Shown here: in pieces, positions 7,012 through 15,287 of the stretch
Layout: each line of letters starts with the position of its first letter
How positions within the stretch are numbered: the stretch's first letter is position 1
NCBI RefSeq assembly: GCF_013624435.2
Contig: NZ_CP061768.1
Location: 2,942,001 to 3,006,000 of the forward strand
DNA from: Nocardioides campestrisoli
GTDB taxonomy: Bacteria; Actinomycetota; Actinomycetes; Propionibacteriales; Nocardioidaceae
Reading direction: 5' to 3'
Length of the DNA: 64,000 bases
Program-made: the position numbers and the translations under genes
Notes under the pieces: model-generated
What the model was told of the DNA's origin: nothing
The model's database searches: none
Seen by the model: the letters and a program-made list of their open reading frames with translations, nothing else

Positions 7012-9929
7012 GCCTCCACCTCCCGTCGACGGCGGCCGGCCACCGTGGGCGCCGCCAGCACCAGCGCGACCACCACGACCACGCCCTGCACGACCAGCAG
7101 CACCACCCGGCCCGTGGTCACGGTGCTGTCCACCGACGTCGGGTCCAGGGGCCTCTCCACCCGCCAGGCCCGGGTGGCGCGGTCACCCGCGCTGGCCTGC
7201 ACCAGTCCGGCGACGGCGTCCAGCTCGGCCGCCACCCGGCCGTCGGCGGGCGCGGCGAGCACGACGTACTCGATGCCGAGCCTGCCGAGCTCGGCCACGT
7301 CGGCCGGGGTGGGGCTCGAGGCCAGGGAGGAGACGGTGCGGGTCAGGTCCTCGTCCTCGTCGGCCAGGCTGAGCACCTCGTCCTCCCCCACGGTCACCCC
7401 GTCGTCACGACGCACGCGATAGCTGAGCCCGGTGTCCAGGGAGCCGCGCAGCACCAGCACGCCGTGCTCGGCGCCGGTGAGCGAGCTCTGCGCCATGTAC
7501 GCCGGCACCGCCTCGACCACGTCCTGGTCGAAGGAGTCGTCCGCGTCGACCACCCACCAGGCCAGGCCGCCCAGCGGAACCGCGGCGGCGACCAGGGCGA
7601 CGGCGCCCGCGACCACCCGCTGCCAGAGCGCGTGGTCCCCGGTGAGCCTGCGGGTCCACGCCTCGGCACCGAGCACGGCCGCGACCACGGCGACGCCTTG
7701 CAGCACGACCACGAAGAAGCCGAGGCTCGGGGGGGTCGACGTCGCCGGCAGCCGGAGCGTGACGAAGCCCAGCGCGGCCACGACCACGGCAGCGGCCAGC
7801 GCGATCACCCAGCAGATGGTCACCGGCACCCGGGTCACCCGGGGAGCGATCGCCAGGACCGCGAAGAGCCCGACCGGCGCGCCCAGCCACCAGGGTGCGC
7901 CGAGCTCGCCGAGGCGGCCGGTGAGCAGGTCGGTGAAGGTGGCCTCGGCCAGCGGGAGCCGCCCGGCCTCGAGCAGCAGCCCGGTGCCCGAGCCGGTGAG
8001 GATCAGCGGCAGGAACCAGGGCAGCAGGAGCAGCGGCACCACGGCCAGGGCCAGGGCCGGCGGTCCCCAGGCCGAGCGGTCCTTGAGCAGGCGCGGTGCG
8101 ATGGCGAAGCCCGCCGCGACCACGATCCCCGCGGCCAGCAGCCCGAAGAGCCAGACGCCGGGCACGAACGCGGCGGCGAGCGCGAGCAGCAGCCCGGTAC
8201 GCCAGGCAGCGCGCCAGCGACGGTCCGGCTCCGGGTCGGCGAAGCCCAGCGCCGCGTGGGCGATCCAGGGCAGCAGCCCGGCCAGCACGACGGTGCCGAA
8301 CCGGCCCTCGCCCCAGGCCCCGGAGGTGGCGGGCACCAGGGCGTAGGTGGCGGCTCCCCAGGCCAGCACCCAGACCGGCAGGCCGCGGGGGTCGACCAGC
8401 CGGCCCACCACCCGCAGGAAGCGCCAGGCGCCCCACAGGGCGAACGGCACGGCGAGCAGCATCACCGCGCTGATCGCCGCCGACGGGCTGCCCAGCAACA
8501 GGGTGCCGAGCAGCGCCAGCGGGAGCACGTACGCCGGGGCGGGCACGTCGGTGCCGGTGCCCAGCGGGTGCCGGGTCTCGGCGTACAGCCGCCACCAGTC
8601 GCTCACGGCCTCGGGGACCGGGGAGAGCGCACCGCCCTGGATCTGGCCGAACGCGGCCCGGGCGGCCACCAGGGAGAGGAGCACGAAGAGGCTGATCCCG
8701 ACCGCACGGGGGTCGGTGAGGAACCGGACGACGATGCCGGTGTCGGCCAGCAGCTCCTCGTCCTCCTCGTCGACCGCGCCGCCGGACCGGGCGCGTGCGG
8801 CCGCACCGCTGCGGGACCGGTCTCCGGCCGACGGCTCGCTCTCGGCCTTGGCCGCCCGCCGTCGCTCGGCCACGTCCTGGGCCTGGCCGAGCACCGCTTG
8901 GGAGAGGTCGGAGACGAAGTCCAGGCCGTGCCGGTACGGCACCCACCAGGGCGCGAGCAGGTGGCTGACGTCGCGCGGGCTGCCGCCGGCCTCCCGGGCG
9001 CGCCGTCGCCGGGCCTGCCGGACCAGCCCGGGGCGACGGTAGACGTCGACCAGGGCCGCCAGCTCGTCGAGGGCCTCCCCGACGGAGCGGACCAGCAGGA
9101 ACCCGACGACCCGCAGCAGGGTGCCGAAGAAGAGCCGCACCGTCTGCCAGAGCAGCCGACGGGACTCCACGTTGGCGAGCAGGGTGAACAGGGCCGCCCG
9201 GCGCTCCTGGTAGTGCGTGTGGCGCCCGGTCAGCGGAGTGCGTCGTACGCCGCGGTGCGCGGCCTCGGCGTGGAAGACCACCGCCTGCGGGACGACCAGC
9301 GTGCTCAGGCCCGCCCGGGCGGCCCGCCACCCGAGGTCGAGGTCGTTGCCGAACATCGGCAGCGCCTCGTCCAGCCCGCCCAGCTGCTCCAGCACCCGGC
9401 GGCGCACCAGCATGCCGGCGGTGTTGACCGCCAGCACCTCGCGCACCTGGTCGTGCTGGCCCTGGTCGTACTCCCCGCGCTCGAGCCCGGTCTCGCGCCG
9501 TCCCGTGCCGGAGAGGGTGACCCCGAGCTCGAGCAGCCGGCGCAGCGAGGGCCACTCGCGGAGCTTGGGGCCGAGGATGTCGGCCTCCGGGTGCTCGGCG
9601 GCGGCGGCGACCAGCGCGGCGAGCGCGTCCGGGTCCGGGGCGGAGTCGTCGTGCAGCAGCCAGATCCACTCGTCCTGGTCGTCCCCGGCCAACGGGGGCA
9701 GGTGCTCGAGCGCGAGGGAGACGGCGGCGGGGAAGGAGGTGGCTCCGGAGGTCTCGACGACCGCGGTCTCGGAGAACGAGTCGCGGATCAGCCGGACCGA
9801 GTCGTCCTTGCTGCCGGTGTCGACCGCGATGCCCCGGTCGATCGGCCGACGCTGGCGTCGGACCCCGTTCAGGACGCCCGGGAGCCACCGGGCCCCGTCA
9901 TGGCTGACGAGGACGGCGGAGACGATCAC
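7008..9929 (-). CDS. Large membrane-bound family 2 glycosyltransferase
   Basis: 973-residue protein. Residues 1-250 form a GT2 (GT-A) domain starting IVSAVLVSHDGARWLP, with VDTGSKDDSV and the acidic metal site WLLHDDSAPD. A hydrophobic pair near residue 275 and many more segments from about 415 to 810 indicate ten or more membrane helices; the C-terminal stretch is another hydrophobic helix after an extracytoplasmic segment. This is the actinobacterial GT2 usually found beside DUF5719 and whiB. The donor and acceptor are unknown; a polyprenyl-linked donor would suit the topology. A GTG start lies 6 nt after TAGGCT. Confidence 0.88.
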   Translation of the reverse strand: MIVSAVLVSHDGARWLPGVLNGVRRQRRPIDRGIAVDTGSKDDSVRLIRDSFSETAVVETSGATSFPAAVSLALEHLPPLAGDDQDEWIWLLHDDSAPDPDALAALVAAAAEHPEADILGPKLREWPSLRRLLELGVTLSGTGRRETGLERGEYDQGQHDQVREVLAVNTAGMLVRRRVLEQLGGLDEALPMFGNDLDLGWRAARAGLSTLVVPQAVVFHAEAAHRGVRRTPLTGRHTHYQERRAALFTLLANVESRRLLWQTVRLFFGTLLRVVGFLLVRSVGEALDELAALVDVYRRPGLVRQARRRRAREAGGSPRDVSHLLAPWWVPYRHGLDFVSDLSQAVLGQAQDVAERRRAAKAESEPSAGDRSRSGAAARARSGGAVDEEDEELLADTGIVVRFLTDPRAVGISLFVLLSLVAARAAFGQIQGGALSPVPEAVSDWWRLYAETRHPLGTGTDVPAPAYVLPLALLGTLLLGSPSAAISAVMLLAVPFALWGAWRFLRVVGRLVDPRGLPVWVLAWGAATYALVPATSGAWGEGRFGTVVLAGLLPWIAHAALGFADPEPDRRWRAAWRTGLLLALAAAFVPGVWLFGLLAAGIVVAAGFAIAPRLLKDRSAWGPPALALAVVPLLLLPWFLPLILTGSGTGLLLEAGRLPLAEATFTDLLTGRLGELGAPWWLGAPVGLFAVLAIAPRVTRVPVTICWVIALAAAVVVAALGFVTLRLPATSTPPSLGFFVVVLQGVAVVAAVLGAEAWTRRLTGDHALWQRVVAGAVALVAAAVPLGGLAWWVVDADDSFDQDVVEAVPAYMAQSSLTGAEHGVLVLRGSLDTGLSYRVRRDDGVTVGEDEVLSLADEDEDLTRTVSSLASSPTPADVAELGRLGIEYVVLAAPADGRVAAELDAVAGLVQASAGDRATRAWRVERPLDPTSVDSTVTTGRVVLLVVQGVVVVVALVLAAPTVAGRRRREVEA

Positions 9930-9935
9930 CGGAGC

Positions 9936-9941
9936 AGCCTA
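9936..9941 (-). promoter_or_regulatory. -10 box of the GT2-DUF5719 operon (leaderless type)
   Basis: TAGGCT on the minus strand, then GCTCCG and the GTG start at 9929. The same hexamer occurs before at least five other genes here. Confidence 0.6.
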
Positions 9942-9986
9942 ACGACCGTCCTCAGGACGGTTCGCCAGGGTTCGGACGGCGCGCGT

Positions 9987-10241
9987 TCAGACAGCGCGCT
10001 TCTTGAGCTTGCGACGCTCGCGCTCGGAGAGCCCGCCCCAGATGCCGAAGCGCTCGTCGTTCATCAGGGCGTACTCCAGGCAGTCGTTGCGGACGTCGCA
10101 GGTCAGGCAGACCTTCTTGGCCTCCCGCGTGGATCCCCCCTTCTCAGGGAAGAACGCCTCAGGGTCGGTCTGCGCGCACAGCGCGCGGTCCTGCCAACCC
10201 ATCTCCTCGGCGTCGGAATCAAGGAGAAACAGTTCTCGCAT
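9987..10241 (-). CDS. whiB: WhiB-family iron-sulfur transcription regulator (WhiB/WhiB2 type)
   Basis: 84-residue Wbl protein that binds a 4Fe-4S cluster and acts with sigma factors to control cell division and differentiation genes. The four cluster cysteines are Cys22, Cys45, Cys48 and Cys54; GIWGG at 66-70 and the basic tail RKLKKRAV form the DNA-binding end. The segment RALCAQTDPEAFFPEKGG matches Streptomyces WhiB and mycobacterial WhiB2/WhmD closely. The ATG giving MRELFLLDSDAEEMGW was chosen because homologues start there; longer readings add unrelated sequence. It is divergent from fbiA, as in M. tuberculosis. Confidence 0.95.
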   Translation of the reverse strand: MRELFLLDSDAEEMGWQDRALCAQTDPEAFFPEKGGSTREAKKVCLTCDVRNDCLEYALMNDERFGIWGGLSERERRKLKKRAV

Positions 10242-10502
10242 ATGCCCTCGCCCTCTCGACCCTGGCCCCCGTGGACCCGATGTCCCTCGACCACTGCTTG
10301 TCACCGCTGTTCGGCACCACCTCGTGGTACCGCTGCATCGTTCCGTGTATGCATGCCCGTTCGCAGCCAAATCCTGCAAACAACACTTTGGGAATTACAT
10401 GCCTGTCGTACCACCGAAGTCAAGCCCGGGCGTGTTATATCGCCTGCTGCGCCGGGCCTGATCCAGACCAGTGCGGGAGACCCTTGCCGGGAGGGCGAAG
10501 AT
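10242..10502. other. whiB/fbiA divergent intergenic region
   Basis: 261 bp that is less GC-rich than its surroundings, notably 10370-10440. It must hold the promoters of whiB (minus) and fbiA (plus). A TATATC at about 10436 is a weak -10 candidate for fbiA. No convincing -35 box or operator could be fixed by eye. Confidence 0.4.
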
Positions 10503-11507
10503 ATGCCCATGCGCCACATCACTGTGCTCTCCGGGGGTAGCGGCGGTGCCCGCCTCCTGCCCGCCCTGCGGCACGCCCTCGCCTCCGGCTCCGTCCCCGG
10601 CCTCTCCCCCGAGACCACCGTCACCGTGGTCGGCAACACCGCCGACGACCTGTGGGTGCACGGGCTGAAGGTGTGCCCCGACCTCGACACGATGATGTAC
10701 ACCCTCGGCCACGGCGTCGACGCCGACCGCGGCTGGGGGCGGGACGCGGAGACCTGGAGCGCCCGGGACGAGCTGGCGGCGTACGGGGTGGAACCCTCGT
10801 GGTTCGCGCTCGGCGACCGTGACCTGGCCACCCACCTGGTCCGGACCGAGATGCTGGAGGCCGGCTACCCGCTCTCCGCGGTCACCGAGGCGCTGTGCCG
10901 GCGCTGGCAGCCCGGCGTCCGGCTGCTGCCGATGACCGACGACCGGGTGGAGACCCACGTCGTGGTCGCCGACCCCGACTCCCCCAGCGGCCGCCGCGCG
11001 GTGCACCTGCAGGAGTACCGGGTGCGGATGGCGGCGCAGGTGCCGGCCGAGGCCGTGCTCTTCGTCGGCCTGGACCAGGCCCAGCCCGGGCCCGGCGTCC
11101 TCGAGGCGATCGCCGAGGCCGACCTGGTGCTCCTGGCCGCGTCGGACCCGGTGGTCTCGATCGGCCCCGTCCTCGGTCTCCCCGGGGTGCGCGAGGCACT
11201 GGCCGCGACCGCGGCCCGGGTGGTCGGACTCTCCCCGCTCCCGGGGACCGACGCAGCCGTGCCCGACCTCACCCGTCGACTCCTGGACTGCGTCGAGGTG
11301 GAGGCGAGCGCTGCGGGCGTCGGGCTGCACCTCGGCGCGCGCGGCCGGGGCGGCGTGCTGGACGCCTGGCTGGTCGACGAGCAGGACGCCGACCAGCTGC
11401 CGCGGCTGGCCGAGGCCGGGCTGGCCGCCCGCGCCGTGCCGCTCCTCCCGGGCTCCCCCGAGCAGGTGGCCCGGGCCCTGACCGCCGCCGTCGAGCTGGC
11501 CGGCTGA
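10503..11507 (+). CDS. fbiA: 2-phospho-L-lactate (or phosphoenolpyruvate) transferase of F420 synthesis
   Basis: 334-residue CofD/FbiA enzyme that joins the lactyl/enolpyruvyl-phosphoguanosine precursor to the deazaflavin Fo, giving F420-0 or dehydro-F420-0. The N terminus ITVLSGGSGGARLLPALRHAL is the nucleotide-binding loop of the family, followed by VVGNTADDLWVHGLKVCPDLDTMMYTL, also diagnostic. The ATG at 10503 was preferred over the one two codons later because GGGAGGG lies 7 nt upstream of it. Its stop overlaps the fbiB ATG by one base, so the pair forms an operon. The F420 user at 30484-31464 fits this pathway. Confidence 0.96.
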   Translation: MPMRHITVLSGGSGGARLLPALRHALASGSVPGLSPETTVTVVGNTADDLWVHGLKVCPDLDTMMYTLGHGVDADRGWGRDAETWSARDELAAYGVEPSWFALGDRDLATHLVRTEMLEAGYPLSAVTEALCRRWQPGVRLLPMTDDRVETHVVVADPDSPSGRRAVHLQEYRVRMAAQVPAEAVLFVGLDQAQPGPGVLEAIAEADLVLLAASDPVVSIGPVLGLPGVREALAATAARVVGLSPLPGTDAAVPDLTRRLLDCVEVEASAAGVGLHLGARGRGGVLDAWLVDEQDADQLPRLAEAGLAARAVPLLPGSPEQVARALTAAVELAG

Positions 11508-12529
11508 TGGCGGCCACCGGCCGGCTGGAGGTGGTGGCCCCCGACGGGGTCCCGGAGATCTCTGCGGGCACCGACCTGGTCGACCTGGTCGCCACCGCCC
11601 TCTCCCGGGTCGAGCCCGGTCCCGCCGACGGCGACGTGGTGGTGGTGACCAGCAAGGTCGTCAGCAAGGCCGAGGGGCGGGTCTGCGACGCGGCCGACTA
11701 CGACCGGGCGCTGGCGGAGGAGAGCACGCGGGTGCTGGCCAGCCGCGGTCGGACCCGCATCGTGCGCCACCGGCTGGGCTTGGTGCTGGCCGCGGCCGGC
11801 ATCGACCGCTCCAACGTCGAGCCCGGACGGATCGTGCTGCTCCCCCGCGATCCCGACGGGTCCGCCGCCCGCCTGCGGGCGGGTCTGCGGGAGCGGCTCG
11901 GGGTCAACGTGGCGGTCGTGGTGACCGACACCTTCGGCCGGGCCTGGCGCGAGGGGCAGACCGACGTGGCGATCGGCGTCGCCGGCCTGCTGCCGCTGGA
12001 GAGCCACCTCGGAATGCTGGATGCGCACGGGCACGAGCTGGCGGTGACCGCCCCCGCGGTGGCCGACGAGATCGCCGGTGCCGTCGAGCTCGCCCAGGGC
12101 AAGCTCGGCGGACGGCCCCTCGCGCTGGTCCGTGGGCGCGCCGACCTGGTGCTCCCCGTCGGGGAGGACGGCCCCGGTGCCGGGCCGCTCCAGCGCGTCG
12201 CCGAGCTGGACATGTTCAGCCTCGGCGTCCGCGAGGCCGTGGTCACCGCGCTGGCCCAGGACGGGGCCGACCAGTCCCTCTTCGGGCCTCCGGCGACCCC
12301 CGAGGAGCTGGGGTCGGCCCTGACCCGGGTGCTCGGTGTCCCGGTCCGGCTCGGGGACGGGACCGCGGACGGGACGCCCGGGCACGAGGTCACCCTGCCC
12401 GCGGACACCCCGCGCGAGGTGGTCGCCGCCCTCTGCTTCAGCCACGGGTGGCGGCTGGCGGACTCGCGGCTCCCGGAGTCCCGGTCCGGGGCGGGAGCGG
12501 TCGTGCGCCTGCTACCCGTCATTCCGTAG
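11507..12529 (+). CDS. fbiB: Coenzyme F420-0:L-glutamate ligase, short form
   Basis: 340-residue enzyme that adds glutamate to F420-0 using GTP. The CofE-type ligase core occupies roughly residues 1-250: VVVTSKVVSKAEGR, then SNVEPGRIVLLPRDPDGSA, VVVTDTFGRAWREGQ and AVADEIAGAVELAQGK. M. tuberculosis FbiB is about 448 residues because a nitroreductase-like FMN domain follows; here only about 90 residues follow, with no nitroreductase motifs. The dehydro-F420-0 reductase step would then need another protein. Translation is coupled to fbiA (TGATG). Confidence 0.92.
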   Translation: MAATGRLEVVAPDGVPEISAGTDLVDLVATALSRVEPGPADGDVVVVTSKVVSKAEGRVCDAADYDRALAEESTRVLASRGRTRIVRHRLGLVLAAAGIDRSNVEPGRIVLLPRDPDGSAARLRAGLRERLGVNVAVVVTDTFGRAWREGQTDVAIGVAGLLPLESHLGMLDAHGHELAVTAPAVADEIAGAVELAQGKLGGRPLALVRGRADLVLPVGEDGPGAGPLQRVAELDMFSLGVREAVVTALAQDGADQSLFGPPATPEELGSALTRVLGVPVRLGDGTADGTPGHEVTLPADTPREVVAALCFSHGWRLADSRLPESRSGAGAVVRLLPVIP

Positions 12530-12586
12530 ACTTCCCGAGGCTCCGCCCCTCGGCGGGGTGCTGGAGACGAGACGAGGACGCGCCAC

Positions 12587-13321
12587 GTGGCCAACAAGGA
12601 CAGGACGAGCCGGCAGGCCGTCATCGACGACATCCGCAAGCAGCAGAAGGCGACCGAGCGCCGCAAGGGCAACATGATCATCGGCGTCGCCGTGATCGCC
12701 GGCCTGCTGATCATCGGCGCCGCCGCCTGGAAGCCGATCAGCGACTCCCGCGAGCTGTCGGAGTTCAAGGACAAGGACCTCGCCTCGATCGGCGCGCCGG
12801 CCACGGTCTGCCAGGACGTGGAGACCAAGGAGGCCTCCGGCTCCCAGGACCACGTGCCCGAGGGGACCCCGCTGGAGTACGAGGACGCCCCGCCCGCGTT
12901 CGGGCAGCACTACGACATCTGGGACAGCATCGACCGGAAGTTCTACACCGACGACCGTCCCGACCTCGGCGAGCTGGTGCACAACCTCGAGCACGGCTAC
13001 ACGCTGCTCTGGTACGACGAGTCGGTCGCCGAGGACGAGAAGCAGATGGAGACGCTGCGCGGCCTGGCCAGCAAGTTCGACAACGACAGCAACTTCCGCA
13101 ACAAGTTCAAGGTCGTCCCGTGGCGCGCCGAGGACGGCGGCGAGTTCCCCGACGGCGCTTCCGTGGCCATGACGCACTGGTCGATCGGCGGCGCCGGCAC
13201 CCAGGACGCCTCCAAGCAGGTCGGCGTCTGGCAGTACTGCTCCGAGCCCAGCGGCGAGGCCCTGGAGAAGTTCATGCTCGACTACCCGTACATGGACTCC
13301 CCGGAGCCCGACGCCATCTGA
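12587..13321 (+). CDS. DUF3105 domain membrane-anchored protein
   Basis: 244-residue protein with a basic cytoplasmic N terminus (about 28 residues), one membrane helix (MIIGVAVIAGLLIIGAAAW) and an extracytoplasmic DUF3105 domain. Conserved features are the paired cysteines in VCQDVE and WQYCSEP, the VHNLEHGYTLLWYD motif and the aromatic GQHYDIWDS segment. The function of DUF3105 is unknown; the HxxEHG motif could bind metal. It follows fbiB by 57 nt. The GTG start has only a weak purine stretch upstream. A 22-bp palindrome just downstream probably ends transcription. Confidence 0.87.
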   Translation: MANKDRTSRQAVIDDIRKQQKATERRKGNMIIGVAVIAGLLIIGAAAWKPISDSRELSEFKDKDLASIGAPATVCQDVETKEASGSQDHVPEGTPLEYEDAPPAFGQHYDIWDSIDRKFYTDDRPDLGELVHNLEHGYTLLWYDESVAEDEKQMETLRGLASKFDNDSNFRNKFKVVPWRAEDGGEFPDGASVAMTHWSIGGAGTQDASKQVGVWQYCSEPSGEALEKFMLDYPYMDSPEPDAI

Positions 13322-13338
13322 TCGGCGCGAGCCACCGG

Positions 13339-13360
13339 CTCCGGGCCCGCGGGCCCGGAG
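13339..13360. terminator. Perfect palindrome between convergent genes
   Basis: A 22-bp perfect inverted repeat with arms CTCCGGGCCCG and CGGGCCCGGAG and no T-tract. It lies midway between the DUF3105 stop and the manC stop, so it could stop transcription from both sides. Confidence 0.6.
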
Positions 13361-13370
13361 CGGGAGAGCA

Positions 13371-14498
13371 CTAGACGAGCTCGTCGTGGCCGTCCTCCTT
13401 GAGGGCGGCCACGATGCTTTTCACCTCCTGTGCCCGCGCCCGGGTGGTCACCAGCAGCGCGTCGCCGGTGTCGACGACGACCACGTCGTCCAGCCCCACC
13501 ACCGCCACGGTGCGGCCACCGGCCGGTACCACCAGGCCGGTGCTGTCGACCGAGCGGACCAGGGCGCGATCCCCGAGCACCACCGGCCCGCCGGCACCGC
13601 CGGCCCCACCACCAGCGCGGCCCGCGCCCAGCAGTTCGCCCAGCGAGGCGAAGTCGCCCACGTCGTCCCAGCCGAACCCGCCGGGCACGACGGCCACCTT
13701 GCCGCGGGCGGCCGCCGGCTCGGCGACGGCGTGGTCGATGGCGATCTTGGGCAGCGTGCCCCACACGTCCTCCAGGGTGGTGGGGTCGGCGGCGATGCCG
13801 CGCAGGGCGGCGGCGAACTCGGGGTCGGAGTCGGCCAGGAGGTCGAGCAGCACCGACGGCCGCACCACGAACATCCCGGCGTTCCAGCGGTAGCCGGCCT
13901 CGACGTACGCCGTCGCCACCTCCGCGGACGGCTTCTCCACGAACTCGGCCACCTGCCGCGCCTCCAGCCCGGGGAGCGGCTCGCCGGGCCGTACGTAGCC
14001 GAAGCCCGTCGCGGGACCGGTCGGCTCGATCCCGATGGTCACCAGCCAGCCCTCCCGGGCCGCGGCGTGCGCCGCGCTCACCGCGGCCCGGAACGCTTCC
14101 TGGTCGGTGATCACGTGGTCCGCGGCGAAGGAGCCCATCACCGCCTCGGGGTCCCGGCGCTCCAGCAGGGCGGCGGCCAGGCCGATCGCGGCCATCGAGT
14201 CGCGCGCGGACGGCTCTGCCACCACGTCCTCGGCGCCCAGGGCGGGCAGCTGGGCGACGACGGCGTCGCGGTGCGCGGCGCCGGTGACCACCAGGGCGCG
14301 CCCGCCCGTCAGAGGGTCCAGCCGGTCCAGGGTCGCCTGCAGCAGCGTCCGCCCGGCCCCGGTGAGGTCCAGCAGGAACTTCGGCGCGCCCTGCCGCGAG
14401 AGCGGCCAGAGCCGGGTTCCGGCACCACCGGCGGGCACCACGGCCCAGAAGCTCTCGAGCGGCTGGTCTGCGGGGGCTCCCGCGGAGGTCTGCGTCAT
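13371..14498 (-). CDS. manC: Mannose-1-phosphate guanylyltransferase
   Basis: 375-residue nucleotidyltransferase that makes GDP-mannose from mannose-1-phosphate and GTP, the donor for mannosylated lipids and glycans. The activation loop VVPAGGAGTRLWPLSR, the FAADHVI stretch, ETGF-like TGFGYVRPG, FVEKP and WNAGMFV are all in the expected order. The start is the ATG giving TQTSAGAPADQPLE, with a TACCCT box 7 nt upstream and no ribosome binding site; longer readings run into the divergent neighbour. It works after the manB product. It is separated from the TIGR03089 gene by only 39 bp. Confidence 0.95.
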   Translation of the reverse strand: MTQTSAGAPADQPLESFWAVVPAGGAGTRLWPLSRQGAPKFLLDLTGAGRTLLQATLDRLDPLTGGRALVVTGAAHRDAVVAQLPALGAEDVVAEPSARDSMAAIGLAAALLERRDPEAVMGSFAADHVITDQEAFRAAVSAAHAAAREGWLVTIGIEPTGPATGFGYVRPGEPLPGLEARQVAEFVEKPSAEVATAYVEAGYRWNAGMFVVRPSVLLDLLADSDPEFAAALRGIAADPTTLEDVWGTLPKIAIDHAVAEPAAARGKVAVVPGGFGWDDVGDFASLGELLGAGRAGGGAGGAGGPVVLGDRALVRSVDSTGLVVPAGGRTVAVVGLDDVVVVDTGDALLVTTRARAQEVKSIVAALKEDGHDELV

Positions 14499-14505
14499 GG
14501 CGGCG

Positions 14506-14511
14506 AGGGTA
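14506..14511 (-). promoter_or_regulatory. -10 box of manC (leaderless type)
   Basis: TACCCT on the minus strand, 7 nt before the manC ATG. It lies only 14 bp from the oppositely directed -10 box of the next gene, so the two promoters overlap. Confidence 0.55.
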
Positions 14512-14525
14512 GACGACCCTCCACC

Positions 14526-14531
14526 TAGGCT
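14526..14531 (+). promoter_or_regulatory. -10 box of the TIGR03089 gene (leaderless type)
   Basis: TAGGCT followed by GGTCCG and the GTG at 14538. Confidence 0.6.
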
Positions 14532-14537
14532 GGTCCG

Positions 14538-15287
14538 GTGCCCAACTCCTCTGCTGCCACCTTCGGCTCCGTCCTCGACGACCTCCTGCGGCGCGACCCC
14601 GGCCGCCCGCTGGTCACCTTCTACGACCACGCGACCGGGGAGCGTGTCGAGCTCTCGGTGACGACGTACGCCAACTGGGTGGCCAAGGTCGCCGGACTGC
14701 TGGTCGAGGAGTGCGACCTCGAGCGCGGGCAACGACTGCTGGTCGACCTCCCGCCGCACTGGCTGGGACCGGTCTTCCTGGGCGCCGCCTGGCGGGTCGG
14801 GCTGAGCGTGGTGCACGACGAGCCGGCGGACGCGGTGGTCTGCGGGCCCGACTCGGTGGAGCGCTGGGCCGACTCGGCCGCCACCCGCCCGGTGCTGGCG
14901 TGCAGCCTGCTCCCCCTCGGGGTGCGCTTCCGCGACCCGCTGCCGGCGGGTGTGCTCGACGTGGGAGTGGAGGTGTGGAGCCAGCCGGACGCCTTCTCCC
15001 CCTACGACCCGCCCACCGCGCAGGACGACGCGCTGCCCGGCACCTCGCAGGGCGACCTCATGGCGACGGCCGCCGCCGGGAGTCTCCTCTCCGACGGCGG
15101 CCGCCTCCTCACGGTGTCGAACCCGACTTCCCCTTCGGGTGTCGCCACCTTCACCGAGCCGCTGGTCCGCCACGGCTCGATGGTGCTCGTGGCCCAGCCG
15201 GACCAGGACCGGCTGGCCGCGACCGCCCGCGACGAGCGGGTCACCGCGACCTGTCCCGCGGGACTGCTCGCCGGCCCGGCGGACTGA
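14538..15287 (+). CDS. TIGR03089 family protein (acyl-CoA synthetase-like fragment)
   Basis: 249-residue protein in the Rv3268 position. It resembles the N-terminal part of AMP-forming acyl-CoA synthetases (ELSVTTYANWVAKVAGLLVEE followed by GQRLLVDLPPHWLGPVFLGAAWRVG), but the phosphate-binding loop and C-terminal domain that make the adenylate are missing, so enzyme activity is unlikely. This short form is normal for TIGR03089 members, not a truncation. The function is unknown. Its TGA directly abuts the TCA (reverse stop) of the convergent amidase gene, with no intergenic base. Confidence 0.85.
   Translation: MPNSSAATFGSVLDDLLRRDPGRPLVTFYDHATGERVELSVTTYANWVAKVAGLLVEECDLERGQRLLVDLPPHWLGPVFLGAAWRVGLSVVHDEPADAVVCGPDSVERWADSAATRPVLACSLLPLGVRFRDPLPAGVLDVGVEVWSQPDAFSPYDPPTAQDDALPGTSQGDLMATAAAGSLLSDGGRLLTVSNPTSPSGVATFTEPLVRHGSMVLVAQPDQDRLAATARDERVTATCPAGLLAGPAD

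Noticed and set aside
7464..10502. Plus-strand frame extending the fbiA protein about 1000 residues upstream
   Set aside because: It is antisense to the GT2 and whiB genes; FbiA homologues start at the MPMRHITVLSGG region, where a good ribosome binding site exists.
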